Shown in pieces: positions 45,025-55,960 of a stretch of DNA of 64,000 nt. This DNA is from Camellia lanceoleosa. Its lineage: Eukaryota; Streptophyta; Magnoliopsida; Ericales; Theaceae. Within the stretch, counting starts at the first letter, position 1, and each line of letters begins with the position of its first letter. A program made the translations under genes and the position numbers. The DNA is taken from assembly GCA_025200525.1 (NCBI GenBank), contig CM045762.1:190427154-190491153 (forward strand), in the 5' to 3' direction. The notes under the pieces are model-generated. The model was given only the letters and a program-made list of their open reading frames with translations, ran no database searches and was not told the DNA's origin.

Positions 45025-45235
45025 CGAAACGTAACGTGACACATTACGTTACGTTTATGTAAGTGTCACGTTACGTTTATATATGTGTCACGTTACGTTT
45101 ACATAGGTGTCACGTTACTTTACGTTTATGTAGATGTCACGTTACATTCATATTGGTGTCACGTTACGTTACGTATATATAGGTGTCACGTTACGTTACG
45201 TTTATGTAAGTGTCACGTCACGTTAGGTTTATGTA
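45025..45235 (-). repeat. Right subterminal array of the Mutator-like element
   Basis: About seven repeats with GTGTCACGTTACGTTTAT, the reverse complement of the left array. Confidence 0.85.
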
Positions 45236-45346
45236 GGACCTTGTGGAATACATTCTTATGAAAATAGGACTTGAGACTCCATAAGAAATTACACAGGACT
45301 TAGCCTAGCATAAGTGTCTGAAAAAGGACTTATAAATAAGTCTCCC

Positions 45347-45355
45347 TATTATTTT
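45347..45355. repeat. 9-bp target duplication, right copy
   Basis: TATTATTTT, identical to 44038-44046. Confidence 0.85.
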
Positions 45356-45411
45356 TGTGTTGACGAAAACAATTATTAGGAATGACATATACTATTATTA
45401 TTATTATTATT

Positions 45412-45580
45412 TGTTGGACAATTTTCACTGTATTTGAAAAATAAATTTTGTTTGTGTACTTAACAACAAACAGAGTACAGAAGAAACAAAAGAAAATGAG
45501 AGAATTTGTTTGATTACAAAAATCAAACCATAAAAATAAAATAAAATAAATAAAAACATATTTTTATTTTGTTACAAAAA
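45412..45580 (-). repeat. Left part of a Ty1/copia 3' LTR, split by Tat-3
   Basis: On the - strand this is the end of the LTR, finishing in GTCCAACA at 45412. The other part is 60985-61307. Together they make about 0.49 kb. Confidence 0.6.
45576..45580. repeat. Target-site duplication of Tat-3, left copy
   Basis: AAAAA, repeated at 60985-60989. It is low-complexity, so it supports the insertion only together with the exact LTR ends. Confidence 0.6.
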
Positions 45581-46366
45581 TGTTAGCTACATATTTTGTA
45601 TAAGCCAATTACAGTTCGACACGTGGCAGAATAAGGGCAATATAAGAAGAATATTCAAGTCTTCGATCCTGATCGTACACGTGGCAGTTAGTATTGATTA
45701 TTACGAGAACTGAGTAGCAGTGGATCAACAAAGAGATGCAAGGTGATGTGGCTTTAACGGTTACTCACATTTAAATTCAAATTTTGGAGGGAAGCCTAAC
45801 TGCAAGTGATGGCATAGTGGAACTAATTATAAGGCAGCATGATCAGTGATCATGGAGGAGCAGTTCGACGGTTGAAAATGCAGTTCGATGGTCATCCTTA
45901 AGCAGTATAAATAGTAGAGAAGGCCCATAAAAAAGCCCCAGATTCAGATCCAAAAAACCAGTCTTTTCTACTTTATTTCTTTCCATTTTTACATTTCCTG
46001 TCTTACATTTTCAGTTTTTTACATTTCCTGTTCTTTACATTTCTGCACTTTACAATTGCTGTACTGCACTTCGTTCCTATGAGTAGTTTCAAGTAGATTG
46101 TCGCTTTAAACCTCTACGAGGCTGAGTTTAGATCATTGTAAGTTTTTCATCTTAATGAAATACTTCAGTTGTTCATCATTTGATTGTTATTTTGCTTAAT
46201 TCTCCTAAATCAAACAACCAGTAAAAGTCCTTTTCATTGAGGCTGAAAGAACTAAAACATAATCGTCTGATAATTGGTTGGCAATTATTTTTCTGTAAGG
46301 ACTGATTGATCCTTGCTGGCACGCTTGCAATTACAATAATAACCTTCGAAAGCCAAAAAGCCAACA
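45581..46366 (+). repeat. 5' LTR of Tat-3, 786 bp
   Basis: Matches 60221-60984. A TATA box TATAAATA is at 45906-45913 (60546-60553 in the other LTR). About 20 bp of a repeated ACATTTCCTGT segment is extra here. Confidence 0.9.
45906..45913 (+). promoter_or_regulatory. TATA box of the Tat-3 5' LTR
   Basis: TATAAATA in the context GCAGTATAAATAG, conserved in both LTRs. Confidence 0.65.
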
Positions 46367-46374
46367 TATATTTT

Positions 46375-46392
46375 TGGCACGCCTGGTGGGAC
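46375..46392 (+). other. Primer-binding site of Tat-3
   Basis: TGGCACGCCTGGTGGGAC, eight bases inside the 5' LTR end. The tRNA was not assigned. Confidence 0.6.
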
Positions 46393-46400
46393 TCATTTAA

Positions 46401-48224
46401 ATGGCTAGACATAGAAGACAAGGAGAAAATGAACGCCTGGAAGAAGGTACAGAAGGAGAGGTAGAAATACCTAATCCATAGGATAATGTGATAACACATC
46501 CTGTGGAAACTCCCATTTTATCAGAACCCATGGTCGAACAAACCAGCACTTCGGAACAAAAACCATATGTTCATAATATTGGACGAGACCAAGGAATTGG
46601 ACCATCCACTGTTCCATCTACTCAGCCAATAAATTCATGGGGTGGCCTAGTAGATGCCATGGGACAGCAGTTAATGAACACGATGGAAAGGTGGGCAACA
46701 TCCTTTTTGGATCGAATGAATAACCACCAACCAATAAATACAAGACACATAGAGGAAGTTTTAAATGTCCCTCAGCAAAGATTGGCTAGAGATAAACAGT
46801 CTATGCAAGTTAATGGACATTCTACTGGTCAAACTAGTAATCAGAACTATGAAATACCATCACCTCAGTCTTGGTACAAACCTGTTTCAAGGCCTATAGC
46901 AGGTCAAAATGCCTCAGTACTTAACAGTGAAGCCATGCAGATTGGTGGATCTGGCCCAGTACAAGAAAATGGCATAAGAATGGTTCCAAATCCCATGTTT
47001 GAAACCATACTTGGCACAAGGGAGTTCACTAATCCCTTATTTGAATTTATGCCTGGGGGGTTGGAAGGTTTTCCTACAAATGGAAGAGACACAACACCTG
47101 TTCCAGCACCTTTCGCAGGCCCTTTCGCAGGACAGGCTCAAAGGGATTACCCACACCCCCAATAGCAACCTGCACCACAGGGACAACCAGCCCCAAATTT
47201 ACTACCTTATGGACCAAGAGGACCACAGACACAAGTGTGCCCACCAAATCCTATGTTTGTCCCTCCAGTAGTGGTTCAGCAGGCAAAAAATATGGTCCCT
47301 ATGGACCAAATTGCTGATATTGTTAGAGAGATGTGTGGACCGATGGCTCAGGTGGTCCAGACTCCTGTGTATAGGAAACCATACCCAGAATGGGTAGATA
47401 GGGTCCATGAATACCCAAGAGGTTTCAAGATACCAGATTTTGCCATTTTTTATGGGAATGGAAACCAATCAACAGTAGAGCATATTGCTAGGTTTGCTGC
47501 TCAATGTGGTGAATTTACTAATAATGACTATATGAAGTTAAGGTTATTCCCAAATTCTCTAACTGGGGGAGCACTTGTATGGTACATTAACCTAACAACT
47601 GGCTCTATACAAACTTGGCAACAAATGAAAGAGGCATTTCATGCCCAATTCTTCCAATTGGAGCCAGAGGTTTCCATGGCAGACCTGACAAGATTGAGTC
47701 AAAGGCTTGAGGAGAAGGCTACTCAGTTTATTGCCAGATTTAAAAGGGCTCGAAATAAATGTAGAGTCATCTTACCAAAGCCAGAATTCGTGAGATTGAC
47801 TCAAAATAGCTTAGAGTTTAGGCTTCGAAACAAGTTTGATTCAACTGAGTTCAGGGACTTAGTGGAACTGACTTATAAGGTGTTTGGGTACGAAGCATTA
47901 CTAGAGGAAGAACAAGATCGAAATAATGCATCATACAAGACATATTATAGAGATCTTAATTATGAGATCGATGCAGTAGAGATTGTGGGAAAAGAACCAG
48001 TGATCTGTGAAGCATTAGTTCATAAGGATACAACGATTGACCAACAGTTTAAAAAGAAAGACCTTCATAGGAAATACTCTTTCGATTTAACTAAGGAAGA
48101 TGACATTTTTTATCATTTGCTTGCATCCAACTTCCTTAAGTTACTAAAAGGAGTCAAAATTCCATCTCCAATGAACTTAAAGGAAAAGTATATTGTAAAT
48201 GGCATAACTCTTGGTCTCACTTGA
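46401..48224 (+). pseudogene. Tat-3 gag, broken
   Basis: ATG at 46401 lies a few bases after the primer-binding site. One frame runs to 48224 with stops at 46479 (TAG) and 47163 (TAG). The gag core is at about 47440-47700 (STVEHIARFAAQCGEF, LFPNSLTGGALVWY). It is preceded by a glutamine/proline-rich N-terminal half. Near 48195 a two-base insertion breaks the zinc knuckle, which continues in the next frame (CKWHNSWSHLTKNC). Confidence 0.85.
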
Positions 48225-48937
48225 CCAAAAACTGCATTGTTTTTCGAGACAGGATACAAGAACAAATGCGGAAAGAAAGTTTGAAATTCCCAGCCAAAGC
48301 AGAAAAGGCCATGGGAATCGACAGTAATCCATTTCCAGAAATTGGAGAGGTGGCAGCCAATGTCATTATGCTAGACTTCCAGAGTTTGTCATTGAAAGAA
48401 TTGGAAGAAGTCAATGTGCAGATGCATGTTGCCAACCAGACAACTATCAAGAAAGACACTAAAAATCTACCAGCTATTGGACAAGGTTTCTCATACCAGA
48501 GGGAAGACTATGATGAAGAAGCACTGGATGACGATTCCATAAAGGCAGCTGTAATGCAAAGGATATGTCCCAGGTGCAGACTGAGTTATAAGTGGTTGAA
48601 AGGGCTTCCAATTGATGGGAAGCAATATTACAGGGATGTGCAGAGACATCCTAAACTAACCAATGCTTACAACAAAAGGCCATACCCAACTAGTGGTAGG
48701 CAGCAACCATTAATGGTTGAGTCAACCGCTGATAGAGTGCATTCTAAAGGCAAGAGACCTTTGTATGAGTCCAGGCCACCTAATTATTATAGAATGGAGA
48801 GCAGTCATTCTGAAAGGAGACTGGAGAAGGGTTCAGTTCATGGGATCAAAGCTAGAGATTGGCCCCCTAGACCAACCTCACGCAGGACAGAAAGCGATCA
48901 CTTTTCATCGAAGGCCCGTGTTAGGCCCAAAACATGA
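48195..48937 (+). pseudogene. Tat-3 gag C-terminal part
   Basis: Continues gag after the frameshift: the knuckle, then FRDRIQEQMRK, a CPRC pair at about 48568-48580, and a basic tail with RR and KR pairs. Register is lost again near 48930, where the protease-side frame takes over. Confidence 0.7.
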
Positions 48938-50510
48938 AGTCAGGACCAAGCAGTGGCCTTCACAGCCAGCTTCGAAGATGGATTCAAAGGAAGAAAGGAA
49001 CAGTTCCACATCTGGGTCAGTAAGTTCGTGGGTACCTGGAGTTCCAGATTGGTTTGTTATGTAGAATAAACCTAGGGAGGTATCTACCCAAAGAGATATT
49101 GTTGGAAACCAAGGTAGGATGGTCAAACCCCCTTTGGTGGCTCCAAACAATTGGGTATTGCTTAAACACCCGAAGATAAAGGAACCAGACATGGTCCTAG
49201 TAATTTCGAGATCACAAAGGAGAAAGATTCAGCGTAGGTACACTCAGTACCAGAACGACTTGAAAGAAAGTAGAGAGAGCTCTTCATTGGTCCAGACAAA
49301 AGGAAAGAAGAATCCAAAGTCAGACCATACTCCAAAACCAAATCTACAAGGCAAAATGGGCTACAACAGAGAACAGTTGGCCAAAGTTCACTCTGAACTA
49401 AAAGCCAGAGAGAAGTCCAGCTTAACAGGATTGGAGAAGGCTTTGATGGAGAGTGATAATGACACAGAAGAAGAAGTTGGCCTAGGCCAAAAGAAAGGAA
49501 TGGTTGAGGAAGAAATGTTCGATGCCTTCATGGTTGAACAAACATTTTTGGTTGAAAAGCCAGTCGGAAAAAACCATTTGAAGGAGTTTGTTAGTAATAA
49601 AGTGCCAGATTGCAGCATGGATGATGCTTCTAAAATAACTGGACAAGGTGGCCAAGAGGAGAAACAGGCACAACCAGCCATCCAATTTGGCTCAGTGTCG
49701 GTGAATATGGTACACATACTGCCACATGAATTCCAAGTTAGAGATGAGAACCAAGAGGGTCAAGAAATTGACCCAATTCCAGTCTCCAGTGAAAACTCAC
49801 AAGTGAGTATGGTGCAAGATGATTTCGGAATGGCTACCCTAATGGAAACTGAATACGAGAATGAAGAAGAGGTGAGCATTAACCTCTCTTATCCTTTTGA
49901 GTATGTCTCGAACTCTATGACACAACATGTCAAGCCTTTGTTTATCAAGGCCTTCTTTGATGGGATACAATTGAACCGAGTTTTGGTGGACAATGGAGCA
50001 GCAGTGAACTTACTACCAAAATCTTCCTTGAAGAAGCTAGGGAAAAGGAACCCTAGGTTGATCCCTACCAGCACAACCATTGCTGGCTTCGCTGGAGATA
50101 AACAGATGGCTCAAGGAATTCTGCCCATCAACCTGAGTGTTGGAACCAGGGATTGCATGACGGCATTCTTCGTTATCAATAGCAATGCTAAGTACAATGC
50201 TTTATTGGGTAGAGATTGGATACACACTAACAAATGTGTGCCTTCCTCTTTGCATTAGAAAATAATTATGGCCTTAGGCAATGGAGAGACAGAGGAAATT
50301 GATGCAGATCCTCAACCCTTCATAGCCTGTGCAGCTTTCGCAGAGGCCAAATTGTATATTGAGGGGGTAACACCACTCAGTCTATTGAGGAAACCTGATG
50401 GCTCAGCCGAAGTGACGACTGATGAGGAAGTGACACACCTGAAGCACTTAGTCCAGGAGAGTGCTGATGAAGAGATTGTCATTAAGGATGACAATGATGC
50501 CTGGTTGTAA
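48938..50510 (+). pseudogene. Tat-3 aspartic protease region, broken
   Basis: One frame with stops at 49062 (TAG) and 50256 (TAG, in place of a Gln before the motif seen as SSLHQK in relatives). The protease active site is LVDNGAAVN (codon at 49989), with asparagine in place of the usual Thr/Ser, and the C-terminal box is ALLGRDWI. The long upstream part is charged, with a glutamate-rich stretch. The frame stops at TAA 50508-50510. Confidence 0.8.
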
Positions 50511-50654
50511 GCAAAGAGATGAAGCACAATAAGCCAAATCTTTGGCTCTAATCAAGTTCTCAACATTGGATATAAAATCAATAGTCTAGAAAGTGCAGGA
50601 GCAAGAGAAAGAAGCCATGATAATTGGTACATAGCGAAGCGACAGGTCAGAGTT

Positions 50655-51720
50655 TTGGTCCTTGATAAATACTGTGCATTGGACATTGAAACAAAAGTCC
50701 AGGAGATACAGGAAGAAGAAGCCTTATGGACAGACTTTGTCTATGAGGAGGAGGGTAAAGATGTTGAATTAAAGAACCTGGGAGCAGAACAAAGTAGGAA
50801 GATTACTTCGAAGGCAGAAGGAATCAAAGAAGAAGCTTCAGTAAGTTCTCAGACACAAGGCCCCTTAGAAGAAGTGAATTTAGGGGAAGGTTCTATACAA
50901 CAGCCTACCTATATAAGTGCTTGGTCGAATGCTCTGGACAGGGACCAATTGTTGGTTGTTCTGAAGAAATATAAAGATTGTTTTGCATGGTCTAATAATG
51001 AACTACCAGGATTGGATAGGTCATTAGTAGAACATAGGCTCCCTATGAGGCCTAATTTTAAGCCATACAAGTAAAAATCAAGAAGAATGAGTCCATAAGT
51101 GATTCAGAAAGTTAAGAAGGAAATTCTTAGACTACTCAAGGCAGGTTTTATTAGGATAGCTAGGTATGTTGAATGGCTATCCAATATTGTGCATGTAGTT
51201 AAGAAGAATGGTAAAATGAGAGTATGCATTGATTTCAGAAATTTAAACCTAGCAACTTCAAAAGATGAGTATCCTATGCCTATAGTGGATTTGTTGGTAG
51301 ACAGTTCAGTAGGGCATCAAATTTTATCAATGATGGATGGGCACTCTGGTTATAACCAAATCTGCATTGTAGAGGAGGATATCCACAAGACAGCATTTAG
51401 ATGTCCTAGGAATATTGGCACCTTCGAATGGGTTAAAATGCCATTTGGCCTGAAGAATGCTGGGGCTACATATCAGAGGGCTATGAACACTATCTTTCAT
51501 GACCTCATTGGAGGGTATTTAGAGTGTTATATTGATGACATTGTAGTGAAATCCCAATCCATGGAGGAGCATCTGTTTCACTTGGAAGCAGCCTTTGAAA
51601 GAATGAGGAAGTTTAAGTTGAAACTTAATCCTCTTAAGTGTGCTTTTGGCGTATCATCAGGAAACTTCTTGGGCTATGTAGTACACAAGAAAGGAAAGCC
51701 AAAGCCATCATTGAAGCCAG
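50655..51720 (+). pseudogene. Tat-3 reverse transcriptase, broken
   Basis: Single frame with TAA at 51072 and at 51096. RT motifs: VCIDFRNLNLATSKDEYPMP, SMMDGHSGYNQI, KMPFGLKNAGATYQ and the catalytic YIDD near 51532. It breaks near 51690 by a one-base change and continues in the next frame. An RNA-binding or linker part precedes RT (50655-51060). Confidence 0.85.
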
Positions 51721-54136
51721 ACCTCCATCAAGTAAGAAAGAATTACAGAAGTTCCTTGGGCAGGTTAATTTTCTTCGAAGATTCATTTCTAATACTGCAG
51801 GGAAAACTAAAGTATTTTCTTCCTTATTAAGGCTAAAAGATGAAAAGGAATTTGTGTGGACAGCAGAGCATCAAATTGCTTTTGAAGGAATCAAAGACTA
51901 CTTGAGCAACCCTCCAGTGCTGATGCCACCAAAGGGTGATAAACCCTTGAAGTTGTACATAGCTGCAGCAGAAGATTCATTGGGAGCTTTCTTAGCCCAA
52001 GACAATGAAGAAGGTAAGGAGCAAGCTGTTTATTACCTTAGTAGGTTTTTAAATTCTTGTGAATGTAAATACTCAGCTGTAGAAAAACTGTGCCATGCAT
52101 TGTATTTTGCTGCAATGAAATTAAGATACTATCTTTTACCTACAATTGTCTTGGTAATTGCAACCACAAATTTGGTTAAGTATATGTTATCTAGACCTAT
52201 ATTGAGAGGAATAATTGGCAAATGGATACTAGCCTTATTAGAATTCCATTTAGAATATGTTCCCCAAAAGGCAGTAAAAGGACATGTTTTAACTAATTTT
52301 TTGACAGACCATCCATCTCAAATAGAAAGCCAAGAGATAATGGAACTTGGTATGGCAAGTGTTGAACCATGGAAAATGTGGTTCGATGGATCAAAAGCCA
52401 ATGGCCTAACTAGAATTGGTATAGTGATTAAGTCACCACAAGGAGTAGAAACCACACATGGTTTCAAAGTGGATGAAATTACTTGTTCTAATAATCAGGC
52501 TGAATATGAAGCCTTAATAGTGGGACTGGAAATTCTTATTGGATTACAAGTTCATGCAGTTGATATATTTGGAGATTCTCAATTTGTGGCTAACCAAATG
52601 AAAAGGATTTTCAAATGTCAAAGTATAAGCATGTTGCCATACTATGTTGTTGCATTACATCTGCTTTCTCAATTTCAGATAGCAAATGTAACTCATGTCC
52701 CAAGATTCTTGAGTAATAGAGCTAATGATGTGGCTCAGAAAGCTTCGAATTTCAAGAGAAGAGATAATACTCAAAGGGACATAAGCCAAACAACATACCA
52801 GAAATTAATACCACCTTTAAATAAAAAGAATGTGGTCCTGGAAATCAATCATAATGACTTACAAGAACAAGATTGGAGGCATCCAATAATGCAATACTTG
52901 GCTGGCCCATCTTCGAAGGCCAGCAGAAAAATTAAATTGCAATCTATGCAATACATGATATATGGTAGTTCTCTTTACAAAAGGGAGGGAGTTGGTTTAT
53001 TGCTGGAATGTTTAGGCCCAAAAGAAGCATTAACAGCTATGGCTGAGGTTCATGAAGGCATCTGTGGTGCTCATCAGCCTGGTGTGAAAACGAGATGGTT
53101 GCTTCGAAGGCATTCCTACTATTGGCCAACTATCCTTAAAGACTGCATAGAATATGCAAAAGGTTGCCAGACATGTCAAAAGCATGGCATAATAAGGCAT
53201 GTGCCGATAACTGACCTGCATGCAGTAGTGAAGCCTTGGCCATTTAGAGGATGGGCCATGGATATGATGGGGAAAATACACCCACCTTCTTCGAAGGATC
53301 ATTGTTTTATTCTAGTGGCCACTGATTACTTCACTAAGTTGGTCGAAGCTAACCCATACAAGGCTGTAGACCAGACTGAAGTCATTGGATTCATTAAGGA
53401 TTTAATCCATAGATTTGGTATCCCACAGACTATAACTGTTGATAATGGGACTATATTCGATGGGAAAATGGTGAAGTCTTTTGTGGCAGAGTTTGGAATT
53501 AGTCTTGTTAATTCCACCCCCTATTACCGACAAGCCAATGGTCAAGCTGAATCATCTAATAAGTCCTTGAAAAAAGGAATACAAAAGGTTGTGGAAGACA
53601 ATCCTAGGGATTGGCATAACTTATTGTTGGATGTATTGTGGGCTTATAGAACTTCCCTAAGGTCAAGCACAGGAGTCACTCTTTATGCCTTATTATATAG
53701 GCATGATGCAGTGTTACCTGTGGAAATTAATGTTAAGTCCTTGAGGGTAAGATGCCAAGACCAGCTAAATCCTGAGCAATACCATCAGCGTATGTGCTTG
53801 GAATTAGAAGGCATAGATGAAGCCAGAATTCTGGCATTGAATAGCATTCTTTTTCAAAAGAAGAAAGCAGCCAAAAACTATAATAAAAAAGTCAAACACA
53901 TTGGCTTTGATGAAAGTGATTTGGTATGGAAAACAATACTCCCAATAGGGATTAAAAGCCACAAGTTTGGCAAATGGTCACCTAACTGGGAAGGACCATA
54001 TCAAGTTCATAGAGTCCTGCCTTTTGGAGCACACCATTTGAGAAATTTGAATGGATATGTACATCCCAAAAAGATTAATGGCAGATATTTGAAGCCTTAT
54101 TTTCTAACCATTTGGGAAACACAAGGAATAAAATAA
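51690..54136 (+). pseudogene. Tat-3 RT end, RNase H, second RNase H and integrase (long open frame)
   Basis: The frame is open for about 815 codons to a TAA at 54134. It covers the RT thumb (ELQKFLGQVNFLRRF). A first RNase H has LYIAAAE in place of the catalytic aspartate. A second, archaeal-type RNase H keeps its residues (MWFDGSK near 52377, NNQAEYEAL, FGDSQFV). The integrase HHCC module is at about 53050-53185 (HEGICGAH, CQTCQKH), and the core has MDMMGK (near 53259), TVDNGT (near 53437) and GQAESSNK (near 53547). The C-terminal motif is PNWEGPYQV. All acidic residues of integrase and of the second RNase H appear intact. The RT upstream is broken, so no full polyprotein can be made. Confidence 0.88.
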
Positions 54137-55694
54137 ATGCTAAGTACAAGAACAGAAGAATACTCAAATGATAAATAAGAAATTGTTTTTCATAAAGAGT
54201 CAAATACATGCTGCCATAAATTGGCCCAGAAATCATTACAATGTCTCAGTTGTTTTTTTACAATAGATGTTCTATTATTAAAGGATGAAAACAACTGGAT
54301 AGCTGTGGCCATTTCCTGCTTTGGGTCAGCCAGCCCTTGGTTAGTGATCTGCAGTTTGGTGTCAGTTCGGATTAAGGCCTGGCTCACTGCAGATAGCTCC
54401 TCTTCAAGTTGAGCTTTCTTCTTCAGCAGTTGAGTTCGAAAGTGGGAGGCTGAGGAATGTTGCTCCTTTAGCTCTGACACTTCAATATGTACTGTGGAGA
54501 CAAAACTCTGGTCTCTAACCAATTTCTCCTCTGTAGCCTTGACAGCATGGCAAATGTTGATATAAAAGTCAATAGTGGCTGCTGCCTGAGATAAATGATT
54601 TGAGACAGTCATGCCGGATTGCTCAACAACTTTGCAGCATTGAAGGAAACCATTTCTGATTATAGGCCTCTATAAAGCCTCGAAAGGAATCCTTGAAAAA
54701 GATGCCAACAGCTCCAGACAGATGGCCAAGTCCATCAGATGTGAAGAAGGTTTGCTACTAGAGGAAGAGCTCTCAAAGATTTTTAACAAGGAGTCAGCCA
54801 GAACTAATGGCTCAGTCTCATCATTAGCTATTGGAGAGGTAGAAGGTATGTCCAAGAGACTAGCTAGTCTTGTTTCGAAGATGTCTACCTCATCCGTGAA
54901 CATGAGGGGTGCAGAGAGAGCTGCAGTGGAAGGCACAAAGGACTGCATAGAGATAGGAGAAATGGGTGGAGTATCTTTAGTAGTCTCTATGGTCCTAGCT
55001 ACCAATAGATCAAGGGAAGAAGGGCTAGAACTAGGTAAAGGTAATAAACCATTAGTTGGAGAGTTACCAGCACCCTCTGTAGAGGAATCAGCTAATCATC
55101 AAGGAGGAAGTAGTAGTTGGAATTTCCTTAGGAGGAGGAGGAAGAGCAAGGCTCGAAAGAGAACTAAATTGGGATAGATCAAAAGACAAGTAAGGAAGAT
55201 ATAGATTTAAGCCAAAAGAAGGAAATGCAGGAATACTTGGCCTCAAGGAGGGTACAGAGAATGCAGGCCTAGGAAGGGGAAGTATTATCTGAATAGATTT
55301 TACATTTTGCAATTGATCAACTTCAACTGAAACTGAGGGAGTCCTCATTGGAAGAATAGGCTCAGTAGTTGTTGTTGCAAAAGAAGAAATGCAAAGTGAT
55401 GTCAAGTCTCAATACCAAAAAAAAATTTTGAGAAGGAAAAACAGCAGAGGCATGAAAGAAGTTACTTATTTCAGAAGTGATAGCAACAATGGGAGAACTA
55501 CGAAGGGAATAGTACTCAGCAGTGTGTTGCCTTCTTGCAGTTTCCCTTTGGATTGCATTAGCAGCAGCAGCTTCATCTCTTAAGAATTGTTGCTGCCGTC
55601 TCTTCTCAGCTTTCTCAAAAACAATTATAGCCTTAGAATGTTCCTGCTCTACTGCCTTGGCAGGTACTTCATGAATAGGGTCTTCGACCAACTC

Positions 55695-55910
55695 AAAAGG
55701 AGAGACAGTCATCTTTCTTCTCTTTTTTCTCTGTACTGGTATTGCCTGCTCCTTCTCAATTTTTCTCTCTTCAATCCGGGATTTGGATTCCTCAGAAGTG
55801 AGTTCCTCTTCTACTACTCTGGCAGTTGTCTCATGAGTGGAATCTTGAATCAAATCAGAAAAAAAGACAGTCACTCTTTTCCTTCTTTTTAAGGGTGACT
55901 CCTGTTCATG
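55695..55910 (-). repeat. Internal duplication in the Tat-3 antisense protein
   Basis: Two adjacent segments of about 50-60 codons encode KRRKRVTVFFSDLIQDSTHE and KKRRKMTVSPFELVEDPIHE, each followed by an A-rich helix ending in VVEEE or AVEQE. Confidence 0.7.
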
Positions 55911-55917
55911 ATCTACC

Positions 55918-55960
55918 TCTTCTTCTTCTTCTTCTTCTTCTTCTTCTTCTTCTTCTTCTG
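55918..55960. repeat. Trinucleotide repeat (TTC)n
   Basis: About 14 TTC units on the + strand, read as a run of glutamates in the antisense gene. Confidence 0.95.

Larger units (their letters stand above)
44047..45346. mobile_element. Non-autonomous Mutator-like element (Pack-MULE), 1.3 kb
   Basis: The ends are inverted repeats: GGGAAAATTATTTATAAGTC at the left, and GGGAGACTTATTTATAAGTC reading inward from the right, with 35 of the first 41 bases matching. The inverted similarity extends about 300 bp through arrays of ACGTAACGTGACAC. A perfect 9-bp duplication flanks the element, which is diagnostic for the Mutator superfamily. The core (about 44360-45020) has no transposase. It holds a gene-like fragment with exon borders on the - strand. 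Confidence 0.8.
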
